Assembly: GCA_016710285.1 (NCBI GenBank) | Contig: JADJXR010000001.1 | Span: 1,364,001 to 1,428,000 of the forward strand | DNA: 64,000 bases | Source: Chlorobiota bacterium | GTDB lineage: Bacteria; Bacteroidota; Ignavibacteria; OLB7 | Reading direction: 5' to 3' | In this document: positions 1-9,597 of the stretch, piece by piece | Layout of the letters: every line of letters starts with the position of its first letter | Numbering within the stretch: position 1 is the stretch's first letter | The notes under the pieces: generated by a model | Told to the model about the DNA's origin: nothing | The model's input: only the letters and a program-made list of their open reading frames with translations | Databases searched by the model: none | Translations under genes and position numbers: made by a program

Positions 1-234
1 TACTTGAGGGAAAGGAAAAGAGAGGTGGGAACCTCCATCCACCGCTAACTTCTTCGCTAACTTCTTGCAAGGTTCGGTGTTCCATTCCAGCAATTTTTTT
101 GGGATGCCAGCTTTGCATATTGAGAACCGCACCGAAGTGGTGTATCTTCGCCTTTCCGCTCCCTCTCTCAGCATTTTCCTGTAGGCATTCTTTTCCCAGT
201 CATCGTGTACGCCATACCCTGCGCTAACGGAATT
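1..234. other. Upstream non-coding region
   Basis: No gene is supported here. A short direct repeat of GCTAACTTCTT lies near positions 45-68. The only other notable element is the TATCTTCG box at 143-150, annotated separately as the likely promoter of the VWA gene. Confidence 0.5.
143..150 (+). promoter_or_regulatory. TAnnTTYG -7-type promoter box of VWA gene
   Basis: TATCTTCG matches the Bacteroidetes -7 consensus TAnnTTTG except for C at the seventh position. A TTG trinucleotide at 120-122 lies 20 bases upstream, the spacing expected for the -33 element. The ATG is 84 bases downstream. Inferred from sequence only. Confidence 0.4.
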
Positions 235-2970
235 ATGAAACGTCTGTACGCCTTCTTCCTTCTCCTGCTTCTGCTTGCCGTTCAGCAGCAGAGCAGTGCG
301 CAGGGAAAGATATTGCTGCTGTTTCCGGAAACCCCCTGCGACTCCATTTCTTGCCTTGCCTTCCCAATTATCAACCCCGACACAACGGCACGGCAAGTAA
401 CCCAAGTCTGGATAACCGACAGCACCAGCTTCAGCACCCCCTACGCTGTTAGCACCGACACGATTGGGCGCGGCGATACCCTCCGCTTTCCCATCTGCTT
501 TCACCCAACGATGCGGGGGGCGATTAGCGATTCCCTGTACATCGTTGTGGCGCACGCAACCGGGGCCGACACGCTGAAAATTCGCTTGGCCGGCGACGGT
601 ATCGCCCCAGCGTTGGAGCTTATTCCATCGGTGATAAACTTCCCCCGGACAGCATCGGGGGGCGCGTCGAACCGCACCATCTTCATTAAAAACAGCGGCG
701 AGCGCCCAATCACGTTTGCCGCCGGGGCGTTGTCGTTTCCGGCTCCGTTCCGCCTTGTCACCCCGCTGCCAATCACCATCCCCGCTGGCGATTCGGTGCA
801 GATTACCATCGCTTTTGAACCGAAGCAGAGCGGTGTCTATTCCGAGTCGGTCCTGATCCCCTCGGGGTGCGGCATCCAGATTCAGTTTGGGATGAACGGC
901 AGCACCAATATTATCGGGACCGGGGCGGTGCTGCGGCCAAGCAAATCGGGGTTGAACGAAGCGAATCTGGAGAGCGTCCCCTGCGGCGGGTTGCGCTGCG
1001 TGAACCTGACGCTAAGCAACGTCGGGAACGCACCGCTGAACATGGAGCAGCTCCGCTGGGTGCTGGGGAACGCTGGCTATTTCATTGACACAACCGTCAC
1101 CCCAATCACCCTGCCGTTCCTGATTCCCGAAAATGGTCAGCGGATCGTGAAGGTCTGCGTGGAAGCCAACACCACCGGAACCATACGCGACACGCTGCTG
1201 ATGCAAAGCAACACCCGCACCTCCATCGCCTTCGGCCTTGTGATTGATGTAAGCCGCAGCATGGAGGACCCAATGCGATGCGGCAGCACCACCACAAAAC
1301 GGGTGGAGCAAGCGCGGCTGCAGGCCATGAACTTCCTTTCCAACACCCTCCTCTATCTTCCTGGTTTGGGGATTCAGGATCAGATAGCGATCAGCCGATA
1401 CAGCGGGACCGATGCTTTCCCATTTATTGACCACTTCTTCTCGCTCCGCAACGTCACCGACGCGGTCCGCACCGCAGCGGTGAACGCCGTCAGCACAACG
1501 ATTCTGAACACCATCAGCGGAACGCAAACCGGGCGCGCAGTGATGCGAATGCTCGACACCCTGGCCAAAAGCCCCTTGCCGAACAAGGTCCTTGTGCTGT
1601 TGACCGACGGGCAAGCGGATGCCGCCGACCGCGCGAACTTCTCCGTCCCCTCCATCGTTTCCGCTGCCAATGCTGCTGGGGTTCAGGTCTTCACCATCGG
1701 CATCGGCATTGCGGCGTTTCCCCGCCCGCAGGATCGGGCTGATTTCCGCAAGTATCTGGGGGACATGGCGCAGCAAACCGGGGGGGAAACGTTCGAGGCC
1801 GAGGACTGCGACAGCCTACAGTTTGCTTTTGAAAAGATCACCGATATCGTCAGCCGGGGGAACCAGGTTCGCGAACCGTTCGCAATCCGCATCACCTCAC
1901 CCCGGGTGGAGGCGGACCGCGATCTGGTGTTCGACTCCACCTACGTCTATGCCGAAGGAACCGCCGACACGATATGCCAAACCATCACCCTAACGAACGT
2001 TGGGGAAGGGGAAGCATTGGTGGACAGCATCGAGTTCACCGATATGCTTGGCAATCCCACCAATGAATTTTTCTTAAAGCCGAACAGCACTTTCCCGGTG
2101 CAGGTTCGCCAGAACCGCCAGGTGGATGTTGAGATATGCTTCACTCCAAAAGCACTTCGCGGACGTGGCGGGAAGGTCCGGTTTGGCTACAACAACTGCG
2201 GCGGCCAGCCAATTTTCCGGGCACTTGCGGGAACCGGATACGGGCGGGCAAACCTGCGCATCACCGACGAACGCATCGGCGCGATTGACCAACAGGTGAC
2301 GCTTCCAATTTATGGCGACACCGCCTTGCAGTTTTATCAAGTGAGAACCATCACCTACTCACTCCGCTGGAACCGAACAATGCTGGACCTTGTTGGGGTC
2401 CGCCCGGGGATGTCGGCCGGGGCTGCCACGGTGGCAATCACCCAGCCGGTTACGTACCAGGGGAGCTACGCCACCGTTGGGATCACCGTCACCGGCAGCG
2501 CGTTACCAACCGCTGGCGAGCTTGCGCTGCTTGATTTCAACATCCTTCGCGGCGACACACTTGCCACGCTTGTTGAGCTTACCGCCGGCCAGTTCGACGA
2601 CGGCAACCCGAAGATGCTTCTGAAAAATGCCGGCACCGTGATTCTGGACAGCACCTGTTTCCGCTCCTTCAAGCCGGTGCAGGCTGGGGGGGGCGTTACG
2701 AAAATCAGCGTTGGCCAGCCATTGCCGAACCCAGCGGTGGACGATGCCATCACCTTGCCGGTGGAGTCCTCCGCCGCATCGGCACTGTTTGTTGAAATAT
2801 TCAACACCGGCGGGGCAACGGTGGGGCCAACCACGCGCCACACGCTCCCCGCAGGAAACAGCACGCTTACCCTGGACGTTCGCCAGCTTCCCCCGGGAAG
2901 CTACTACCTAACCACACGCACGCCAGCCGGGGAGATCGCCATGCGGAAGTTTGTGGTGGGCCGAAACTGA
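235..2970 (+). CDS. T9SS-exported von Willebrand factor A domain protein
   Basis: Secreted multidomain surface protein of 911 residues. I chose the ATG at 235 rather than the in-frame GTG at 205 because it begins a clean signal peptide (MKRLYAFF, a leucine-rich core, cleavage near SSAQ). Immunoglobulin-like ASH/choice-of-anchor domains cover roughly residues 30-330. A VWA domain follows at about 335-550, with the MIDAS motif DVSRS and the strand VLLTDGQAD. Another ASH domain, a cohesin-like domain (about 690-830) and a C-terminal T9SS type A sorting domain (LPNPAV ... GSYYLTT ... KFVVG) complete it. The sorting domain implies export by T9SS and attachment to or release from the cell surface. 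The ligand is unknown. The gene leads a co-directional set with the beta-barrel and PD40-OmpA genes. Confidence 0.88.
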   Translation: MKRLYAFFLLLLLLAVQQQSSAQGKILLLFPETPCDSISCLAFPIINPDTTARQVTQVWITDSTSFSTPYAVSTDTIGRGDTLRFPICFHPTMRGAISDSLYIVVAHATGADTLKIRLAGDGIAPALELIPSVINFPRTASGGASNRTIFIKNSGERPITFAAGALSFPAPFRLVTPLPITIPAGDSVQITIAFEPKQSGVYSESVLIPSGCGIQIQFGMNGSTNIIGTGAVLRPSKSGLNEANLESVPCGGLRCVNLTLSNVGNAPLNMEQLRWVLGNAGYFIDTTVTPITLPFLIPENGQRIVKVCVEANTTGTIRDTLLMQSNTRTSIAFGLVIDVSRSMEDPMRCGSTTTKRVEQARLQAMNFLSNTLLYLPGLGIQDQIAISRYSGTDAFPFIDHFFSLRNVTDAVRTAAVNAVSTTILNTISGTQTGRAVMRMLDTLAKSPLPNKVLVLLTDGQADAADRANFSVPSIVSAANAAGVQVFTIGIGIAAFPRPQDRADFRKYLGDMAQQTGGETFEAEDCDSLQFAFEKITDIVSRGNQVREPFAIRITSPRVEADRDLVFDSTYVYAEGTADTICQTITLTNVGEGEALVDSIEFTDMLGNPTNEFFLKPNSTFPVQVRQNRQVDVEICFTPKALRGRGGKVRFGYNNCGGQPIFRALAGTGYGRANLRITDERIGAIDQQVTLPIYGDTALQFYQVRTITYSLRWNRTMLDLVGVRPGMSAGAATVAITQPVTYQGSYATVGITVTGSALPTAGELALLDFNILRGDTLATLVELTAGQFDDGNPKMLLKNAGTVILDSTCFRSFKPVQAGGGVTKISVGQPLPNPAVDDAITLPVESSAASALFVEIFNTGGATVGPTTRHTLPAGNSTLTLDVRQLPPGSYYLTTRTPAGEIAMRKFVVGRN

Positions 2971-3012
2971 GATGGGCAATATTGACAACATTGAACTGAA
3001 GTGACCAACAAC

Positions 3013-3033
3013 TGATTCCCGACAACCGATCCC
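3013..3033 (+). repeat. Leader repeat, copy 1 (GATTCCCGACAACCGAT)
   Basis: The stretch GATTCCCGACAACCGATCC directly precedes the ATG of the beta-barrel gene. The same stretch recurs at 3915-3934, just before the next gene. It may be a regulatory leader or a small intergenic repeat. Confidence 0.5.
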
Positions 3034-3834
3034 ATGCCGTACTTTGCTCAATCCATTTGCCGTTGTGTTGCCACGTTGTTGCTGGCGTTGGTTCTGGCCG
3101 TTGCTGCCCAGGCGCAAGGGGGGCGGCGCACCGACATCCTGCTCTATCAGCGTCCCATCCTTCCCCTTTTTGTTGGAATTGAAGGGGGCTACGGCCAATG
3201 GACCAACGAAGCATCGTTCACCGTTACCGACTCCAAACTCCCCTGCGCGCTCTTCACCGATGGCGAAGGCACCGGGCCGGTGGGTGGGGTGAAAGGGATG
3301 CTCTATTTCAACCGCTGGTTCTTTTTTTCGCCACGGATTCGGTACGAAACCCGCTCCGGCACATTCCTTACGCCGCTTCCCGACGAGCCAGTGCGCGACG
3401 AAGCGAACGCCATTGTTCAGCTTTCGCAGGAAGCACAGGTGGATGCCACCATGGCAACCTTCACGTTCGACCCATTGGTTGGGATCGAGATAGCCCGCAC
3501 GGGGCTGTATCTGTGCGGCGGGCCATCGGCCAGCCTGCTGCTGGATGGTTCCTACGACTACACCGAGCGGATAAAAAGCCCCTCCCGATTCACCTACGTT
3601 GCCACCGGAACCACCGAGCAAGGATTGGTGGATGGCGCGTCGTTCCAGCAGTACCAGCAGTTCGCGTTCGACCTTCGCGGCGGGGCCGGCTTCATCCTTC
3701 GGATTGGGAAATTTGGATTGAACCCAGAGGTCTTCTACAGCTTCCCCCTAACCTCGGCCCTTGCCAGCCCCGATAAGCTGAAGCAAACCGGCATTGTGGG
3801 GACCTTCAGCATCCTGTACAATTTGGGGGAGTAG
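3034..3834 (+). CDS. Outer-membrane beta-barrel protein
   Basis: Predicted outer-membrane protein of 266 residues. The N-terminus is a signal peptide (MPYFAQSICRC, hydrophobic core, AAQAQ). The rest alternates glycine/aromatic beta strands, for example FVGIEGGYGQW, LYFNRWFFFSPRIRYE, FDLRGGAGFILRIG and FGLNPEVFYSFPL, typical of small barrels. It sits 63 bases after the VWA gene and 109 before the PD40-OmpA gene, all on the same strand. This suggests a functional group at the outer membrane; a PorP/SprF-like partner of the next gene is conceivable but I cannot show it. A 19-20 base stretch upstream of the ATG recurs upstream of the next gene. Confidence 0.7.
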   Translation: MPYFAQSICRCVATLLLALVLAVAAQAQGGRRTDILLYQRPILPLFVGIEGGYGQWTNEASFTVTDSKLPCALFTDGEGTGPVGGVKGMLYFNRWFFFSPRIRYETRSGTFLTPLPDEPVRDEANAIVQLSQEAQVDATMATFTFDPLVGIEIARTGLYLCGGPSASLLLDGSYDYTERIKSPSRFTYVATGTTEQGLVDGASFQQYQQFAFDLRGGAGFILRIGKFGLNPEVFYSFPLTSALASPDKLKQTGIVGTFSILYNLGE

Positions 3835-3914
3835 AGGGCGCGCCGGGTGAACGCCCGCAGCCTTCGCCCAGAGCCATTCGTGAAGAAGAAAAACTTGCGG
3901 CAACCGACAAACCG

Positions 3915-3934
3915 ATTCCCGACAACCGATTCCT
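3915..3934 (+). repeat. Leader repeat, copy 2 (GATTCCCGACAACCGATTCC)
   Basis: Second copy of the stretch found at 3013-3033, again immediately upstream of a gene for an outer-membrane-associated protein. It is preceded by a partial further copy (CAACCGACAAACC). Confidence 0.5.
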
Positions 3935-3943
3935 AACATCTCC

Positions 3944-5812
3944 ATGCGTCGTTCCTCCTTTCTGTTCCTCCCTCTCTTCTCCATGCCCCTGTGGTTCCTT
4001 CTTTTTTCCGCAACGTACGCCCAGCCGGACACCGCCAACTTCCGCATCCGCAACGCATCGGTGCTGAACTCGGACGAGGATGATTACGCGCCGTTTGTCA
4101 CCCCAAACGGGCGGTGGCTCTACTTCACCACTTCGCGCACCGGCAAAGCAAAACTCTACCGAAGCAAGTGGGAAATGGGGGAATGGGGCGTGCCAGAACC
4201 AGTCCCCAGCGAAGGGGTCAACACCGATGTTGACGATGGCGTGCTGAGCGTACCGCTTCCGGCACTAACGCAGCTGTACCAGTTGGATGATGAGGCGATG
4301 AGCCAACTGAACGTCCCAACAATCGGAATCATGGCAAGCGGGAAGCGCGACAAGCCGGACGATGCGGACCTGATTGACTCCGACATCTATCTGTTCGACA
4401 TCTCGCACGATGGCCTGGCAATCAGCAACGTCCGCCCGATCCCTGCGGTGAATACGCGGCGGTGGGAGTCGCAGCCAACGATTGCGCCGGATGGCAGCTT
4501 CATCATCTTCAGCGGCGACACCAGCAACGGCGATGACCACAAGGACCTGTACATCAGCGAACGCCGCAGCGACGGCAGCTTTGGCCCGCCACGCAACATG
4601 GGACCGCAGGTCAACAGCCAGGACCGCGAAGTCTCGCCGTTCCTTGCTCCCGACGGAAGGACGCTTTTCTTTGCCAGCGACCGCAGCGGCGGCTTCGGCG
4701 GTGCCGATTTCTACGTCACCCAACGGAATGCACGGGGGGAATGGAGCACGCCGGAAAACTTAGGATCGCTGATTAACACCTCCGCCAACGAACTCTTCTT
4801 TTACGGAGCCAGCCGCGCCTACTGCCTGTTCGTCAGCGACCGCGACGGCGGCCACGGGGGCTTTGATTTATATGAAGCCGCGCCAAATATTTTTGCCCCC
4901 GGCTACACCATGGTTCAGCTAACCATCATGGACACCGTGGCCAACCGCACAGTGAGCGGAAACGTGAAGGTGACGGAAGCACGGTTAGGCAAACAGATAG
5001 CCAGCGACCGCGCCGAAGGTGAGCGCGGCATCAGGAAAGAATTGCCCTCGGGGATTGGCTACCGCTTTGAAGTAACCGCCGACGGCTACCCGGGAACGCG
5101 CCGTGCGGAGATCCCAATGCTGCCGGCGGATACCACAATCAACCTTACGGTGAACGTTGGGAAGCCTGCGCCACCCCCCCCCCCACCGCCGCCGCAAATT
5201 GTCTTCAATATCGAAGGGGTCAACGTGCCGTTGTTCGTCAGCGGATACTACCGGATGAACACGATAGAGGTGCTGGACGATTTACGCCAACGCCAACGCG
5301 ACGGCGATCTGAAAGGGCTAACCTACATTGCCGATGTGGCAGCGGATCAAGCGGCCTACAACCAATACAAGAAAATGTCAGAACGGGTGGAGGGAATTTT
5401 GGGGGATTTTGTGAACCGCTGCACCAGCGAATATTTTCCGACATTCTTGAAAGTGAAAAAGCCGGAAGAAATTCTGGAGATCACCGTGCATGGATATGCG
5501 GACCCGCGGCCAATTTTGGGGAATTACATGGAGGCTCCCGTCACCTTCCTGAACCCCGATGGCACGCAAGAGATGACCATTGCAACCGGCGAGGCACTGG
5601 ACAACGTGAAGCTGGCGGGATTGCGCGCTTACTACGCCGTCAGCTACCTTGATGGTGAGTTCCGCAAACGTGGCGGCGATTATTCCAGAATGATGGAACA
5701 GGGCTTGCTCCGTTGGCGCGCAGTAAGCGGCAGCGTGGACGAAACCAGTGGCAACGACCTCTCCGAAAAACGCCGCATCAGAGTTGATTTCCAGAGGGTT
5801 CAGGGGAAGTGA
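3944..5812 (+). CDS. PD40/WD40-CRD-OmpA protein, PorE-like T9SS candidate
   Basis: Envelope protein of 622 residues with a signal peptide (MRRSSFLFLPLFSM ... TYAQ). Residues about 40-320 contain PD40/WD40-like blades (YAPFVTPNGRWLYFTTSR, SFIIFSGDTSNGDDHKDLYIS, TLFFASDRSGGFGGADFYV). Residues about 325-400 look like a carboxypeptidase-regulatory (CRD) fold. A polyproline linker (about 403-412) leads to an OmpA-C-like peptidoglycan-binding domain (ITVHGYADPRP, DLSEKRRIRVDF). The order WD40-CRD-OmpA matches Porphyromonas PorE, a T9SS component, but without its N-terminal TPR. The neighbouring T9SS cargo gene supports that reading. Many other PD40-OmpA proteins exist, so the PorE link is an inference. 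Confidence 0.75.
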   Translation: MRRSSFLFLPLFSMPLWFLLFSATYAQPDTANFRIRNASVLNSDEDDYAPFVTPNGRWLYFTTSRTGKAKLYRSKWEMGEWGVPEPVPSEGVNTDVDDGVLSVPLPALTQLYQLDDEAMSQLNVPTIGIMASGKRDKPDDADLIDSDIYLFDISHDGLAISNVRPIPAVNTRRWESQPTIAPDGSFIIFSGDTSNGDDHKDLYISERRSDGSFGPPRNMGPQVNSQDREVSPFLAPDGRTLFFASDRSGGFGGADFYVTQRNARGEWSTPENLGSLINTSANELFFYGASRAYCLFVSDRDGGHGGFDLYEAAPNIFAPGYTMVQLTIMDTVANRTVSGNVKVTEARLGKQIASDRAEGERGIRKELPSGIGYRFEVTADGYPGTRRAEIPMLPADTTINLTVNVGKPAPPPPPPPPQIVFNIEGVNVPLFVSGYYRMNTIEVLDDLRQRQRDGDLKGLTYIADVAADQAAYNQYKKMSERVEGILGDFVNRCTSEYFPTFLKVKKPEEILEITVHGYADPRPILGNYMEAPVTFLNPDGTQEMTIATGEALDNVKLAGLRAYYAVSYLDGEFRKRGGDYSRMMEQGLLRWRAVSGSVDETSGNDLSEKRRIRVDFQRVQGK

Positions 5813-5881
5813 GTGGGGCGTTCCAAAATTTCGTCATCTGATTTTTTTTCGGCATAAAATTGCACGCCGTACTCACGATGA

Positions 5882-6940
5882 TTATTTCTCATAAAAAGCG
5901 TTGAGAAATTTAATTATCGAGTACCCGATTTCTCTTCCCAAATTCACGGGTACGGCATTGCCAATTTGTTTGTACTGCTGCGCCATTGAACCTGCGAATT
6001 CCCAATCATCGGGGAATGTTTGGATGCGTGCGTATTCGCGCACGGTAAATGGGCGAGTTTCGTCTGGGTGGCAACGCTCTGTTTGTTTTTGTGCGGGGCT
6101 GCACGTAAGCGTTAAGCATGGTTCATCCCAGCCGATTCTTCGCGCCATTCCGGTTTTACCACCGCCCAAATAAAAACTCTTCCCCATAAATTTTTTCTGA
6201 ATATCCACCGGCAAATCGCGCCAATACCCCTTTTGTGGAACCAAATCCAACACCACTTTCTTGCTTTCTGGATAGGCAGCTCCTCGCGAATCAGGGACAT
6301 CACAATTGAACAACGCTCCTTTTTTTAAGGCATCGCGCAGCGTGTAGGTTGTTCTGTATGGCTTCGGGTACTCATACGTAATTGGAATATCTTTTCGGAC
6401 TCCTACCACTATCAGCCTATCTCTTTTTTGTGGGACTTTATATTGGACGGCGTTTAGGACCTGCACCGGAACCACGCGATAACCGATTTCATCCAAAATT
6501 GAGATCATCCCTTGCAGAGTTCGGCCATTATCATGGCTTACTAAGCCCCGCACATTTTCGCCCACACACATAAGCGGATTGACCGCACGAACCACCTGGG
6601 CAAATTCATAAAACAGCGTGCCACGTGCATCCGCAAGCCCTAATTTTTTTCCTGCATAGCTAAATGCTTGGCAGGGAAATCCCCCAGTAACCACATCCAC
6701 AGCATTGTGATATTGGGAGAAATCGAAATTGCGGATATCCCCCTCCAAAACATTCCAATGTGGGCGATTTTTACGCAGCGTCTGGCAAGCGGATTTATCA
6801 ATCTCGTTCAGCGCAACACACCGCAGTCCGGCTTTCTCCAACCCCACCGCCAACCCGCCTGCGCCGGCAAATAATTCCACCACCAAGTACTCACGATTGG
6901 CCTCAACAGCGTTTTGTTGTTCCTCAATCTGATCGCTCAT
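5882..6940 (-). CDS. DNA (cytosine-5)-methyltransferase
   Basis: C5-cytosine DNA methyltransferase of 352 residues, full length for the family. Motif I is FAGAGGL (24-30). Motif IV is GGFPCQ with the catalytic cysteine at about 90. Motif VI is GENVRG (about 127-132), motif VIII is VPQKRDRLIVVG, and motif X is QIGNAVPVNLG near the C-terminus. No restriction nuclease gene is adjacent, so it may be orphan, solitary after loss of a partner, or phage/plasmid derived. The gene is visibly richer in A and T than its neighbours, pointing to transfer. It converges on the PD40-OmpA gene. The target sequence cannot be read from the protein. Confidence 0.93.
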   Translation of the reverse strand: MSDQIEEQQNAVEANREYLVVELFAGAGGLAVGLEKAGLRCVALNEIDKSACQTLRKNRPHWNVLEGDIRNFDFSQYHNAVDVVTGGFPCQAFSYAGKKLGLADARGTLFYEFAQVVRAVNPLMCVGENVRGLVSHDNGRTLQGMISILDEIGYRVVPVQVLNAVQYKVPQKRDRLIVVGVRKDIPITYEYPKPYRTTYTLRDALKKGALFNCDVPDSRGAAYPESKKVVLDLVPQKGYWRDLPVDIQKKFMGKSFYLGGGKTGMARRIGWDEPCLTLTCSPAQKQTERCHPDETRPFTVREYARIQTFPDDWEFAGSMAQQYKQIGNAVPVNLGREIGYSIIKFLNAFYEK

Positions 6941-6996
6941 AGAATTCTCCAGCTATGGTTTCTATTTGCTTTGGCTTACTGACTCCGCTCACTGTG

Positions 6997-7047
6997 GCCG
7001 AAGGCTAAAGACTTTTTATCAATCCCGACTGAGTTGGGGCGGCTACC
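6997..7047. repeat. Interspersed hairpin repeat (CTAAAGA family), copy A
   Basis: GCCGAAGGCTAAAGAC followed by TTTTTATCAATCCCGAC and GGGGCGGCTACC. It is the fused variant of the repeat seen at 30374-31680 and 42896-42946, here between the methyltransferase and the 3' end of the adenine deaminase gene. Confidence 0.8.
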
Positions 7048-7060
7048 AGATCACTGTTTT

Positions 7061-8724
7061 TCATCCCCCCTGCAACGGAATCATCTCGAATTTTTCGCCA
7101 TCGAACAGGCCTACATCGCTCAGTTTTATTTTGGGAATTACCAGCAGAGCCATGAACGAAAGGGTCATAAATGGCGAGCCGAGCGTGGTCCCCAGCTGGC
7201 GGGTTTGCTCCACCAAGTTGGTATAACGCTCGGCCACGCTCCAGCCGTCGTCGGTTGACATCAGACCGGCCACTGGGAGGGGCAGGATCATCGAACTTTT
7301 GCTGGACGCAACGGCAAGCCCCCCCTGCTGCTCCATCACCATGTTGACCGCTTGCGCTATTTCTTCATCGCTGGTGCCAACCGCCAGCACGTTGTGCGAG
7401 TCGTGCGCTACGGACCCGGCAATTGCCCCTTCCCGCAGCCCAAAATTCTTGATGAACCCCACCGACACCGGGGCCGAGCGATAGCGATTCACCACCGCAA
7501 TCTTCAACAGGTCCCGCTCCACATCGGCCACAATCAGTCCGTTGTGTACTGTTGGTTCGGCGGCCAAGCGGTTGGTGATAAGCTGGCCATCCACGGCCTC
7601 GATCACGGTAATCGCCCCGCCACGGTTCGGCACCGCAAAGTCGGAGGGTGAAACTGGCGCGGCCACGAAGTTGTTGACCGCCACTACCGGAACCGACGGG
7701 ATGCGGGTCCCCCCCGATTCGGCCACCAGCTGGCCATTAATCCAGGTCCGAAGCACCGTGAAATCGTTGAGGTTGGCAACTTCAATGCAGTCGGCCCAAT
7801 CGCCTGGCTGCAGCAGCCCAACATCCAAGCCGTAGTGGCGCACCGGGTTCAGCGTGGCGCAGCGGAGAACGCTCATTGGGTTGTAGCCCAACGCCACGGC
7901 GCGGCGAACGTGGTTGTTGATGTGGCCAAGCAGCAAGTCGTCGGGGTGTTTGTCGTCGCTGCAAAACATGCAGCGGTCGGCATGGCGGGCAAGCAGCGGG
8001 TGAAGCGCGGCAAAGTTTTTTGCTGCCGAGCCTTCCCGGATCAGAATCTTCATCCCTAACTCTATTTTTTCCTCCGCCTCGTCAAGCTGGAAGCACTCGT
8101 GGTCCGTGCTGATTCCGGCGGCAACGTAGGCGCGAAGTGCTTGGCCGCGAACGCCCGGCGCATGGCCATCCACCGGCTTCCCCCGCTTGTGGGCCTCGGC
8201 AATTTTGGCCAGCACCTCGGCATCGGAATGGATCACCCCGGGGTAGTTCATCATCTCGCTGAGGTAGCGGATTTCTTCCTTCTGCAGCAGCCCCGCCGTT
8301 TCTTCCACGCCGATGGTGCCCCGGCGGACTCGAACGCCGTTGCCGGAACGCAGGAGGGCGCGCCAAAATTGAATTTGAACGGGACCTGCTTCCCGTTCTC
8401 GATCATATACTCCACCCCGGGCACGCCAAGCACGTTGGCGATTTCGTGCGGGTCGCTGACGGTGGCAACGGTCCCGTGAACAACCGCCATCCGCGCAAAC
8501 TCGGACGGGACCAGCATCGAGCTTTCGATATGGACGTGCGCATCAACAAAGCCGGGCATCAGGTAGGTGTGATACTCCCCTTCGGTTCGCGTAACCGAGG
8601 CAATGCGCCCGTGGCGAACCACGACGGTTCCGGGAAATATCTCCCCCGACACTACGTCGCAGATGTTGGCCGAAATGGTGAACGATTCGGTAAACGATTC
8701 GGTGGAGGATGCTTGGTTTGGCAT
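7061..8724 (-). pseudogene. ade: Adenine deaminase, split by a frameshift
   Basis: The N-terminal part (ATG at 8724, MPNQASSTES) carries the amidohydrolase signature PGFVDAHVHIESSM and then YMIENGKQVPFKFNFGAPSCVPATAFESAG. After this the reading frame is lost near 8317-8321 and runs to a stop at 8251. The frame with VEETAGLLQKEEIRYLSEMMNYPGVIHSDAEVL continues to 7061 with the family motifs VDGHAPGV, ISTDHECF and FCSDDKHP. A single missing base restores one protein of about 555 residues, the usual size for Ade (adenine to hypoxanthine plus ammonia). All catalytic motifs survive across the two parts. This could be a genuine recent pseudogene or a sequencing/assembly indel; I cannot tell which. 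Confidence 0.88.
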
Positions 8725-8826
8725 GGTGTGTGGAAGAATGATGCGTGGAAGAATGGTGCGTTGGAGCGTTGGTCGTAAAAATACACTTGCTTGGTGTGCC
8801 TTGCTATTGTTAGAATGGAAGCAACA

Positions 8827-9570
8827 ATGAAAAAAGCATTTCTGATATCGGCCACCGCCGCGGTGCTGTTTGTGGTGGGGGTTCTGGCCGCCGCCGCGCC
8901 CGCAACCGCGCAGCCGCCCCGCATAGACTTTGAGGGGAAGCGGGCCAAACCGGCGGACGCGCCCCCCGACGGCAGCGCGTTCGTGCTGGCGCGGGTGAAA
9001 TACGCGGGGGGAGGGGATTGGTACAACGATCAATCGGCGGAGGTGAACCTGCTAGAGTTCGTGGGCCAGCACACGGGGATGAACGTCCGCTCCACGTTTG
9101 AGTATGTGGAGCTTTCCAGCGATAAAATTTTCAACTATCCCCTGCTGTTTCTTACTGGCCACGGAAACATTGCTTTTACCGATGGCGAAGCCAAGCGGCT
9201 GCGGGCCTACTTGGACAACGGTGGATTCCTGTACATTGACGACGATTACGGGCTTGACACTGCGGTCCGCCGCGAGATGCGAAAGGTTTTTCCCGATCAA
9301 GAGTTTCAGGAGCTTCCTTTCAGCCACGGCATTTACAGCTGTTTCTACAAGTTCCCGAACGGGCTTCCAAAAATTCACGAGCATGACGGGCGGCCACCGC
9401 AGGGGTTCGGGCTGTTCACCCAGGACCGCCGCTTGGCCGTTTTCTACACCTACCAAACCAATCCATCCGATGGCTGGGCCGACCCCGCAGCCCACGACGA
9501 CCCACCAGCAAAGCGGGAAGCCGCGCTTCAGATTGGCACCAACATTGTGGTGTGGGCCTTAACGAATTAA
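8827..9570 (+). CDS. DUF4159 domain protein, exported
   Basis: Exported protein of 247 residues. The ATG at 8827 is preferred over the upstream GTG at 8791 because it starts a signal peptide (MKKAFLIS, alanine-rich core, ATAQ). The DUF4159 core is clear: DWYNDQSAEVNLLEF, YPLLFLTGHGNIAFTD, LDNGGFLYIDDDYG, FPDQEFQELPFSHGIY. DUF4159 proteins resemble ThuA/glutamine-amidotransferase-like folds and often accompany MoxR/VWA genes; their biochemical role is not established. It precedes mazG by 27 bases, so they may share a transcript. It is divergent from the adenine deaminase gene. Confidence 0.85.
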   Translation: MKKAFLISATAAVLFVVGVLAAAAPATAQPPRIDFEGKRAKPADAPPDGSAFVLARVKYAGGGDWYNDQSAEVNLLEFVGQHTGMNVRSTFEYVELSSDKIFNYPLLFLTGHGNIAFTDGEAKRLRAYLDNGGFLYIDDDYGLDTAVRREMRKVFPDQEFQELPFSHGIYSCFYKFPNGLPKIHEHDGRPPQGFGLFTQDRRLAVFYTYQTNPSDGWADPAAHDDPPAKREAALQIGTNIVVWALTN

Positions 9571-9597
9571 GAAGTATCATCAACGCAGGGCCAACCA

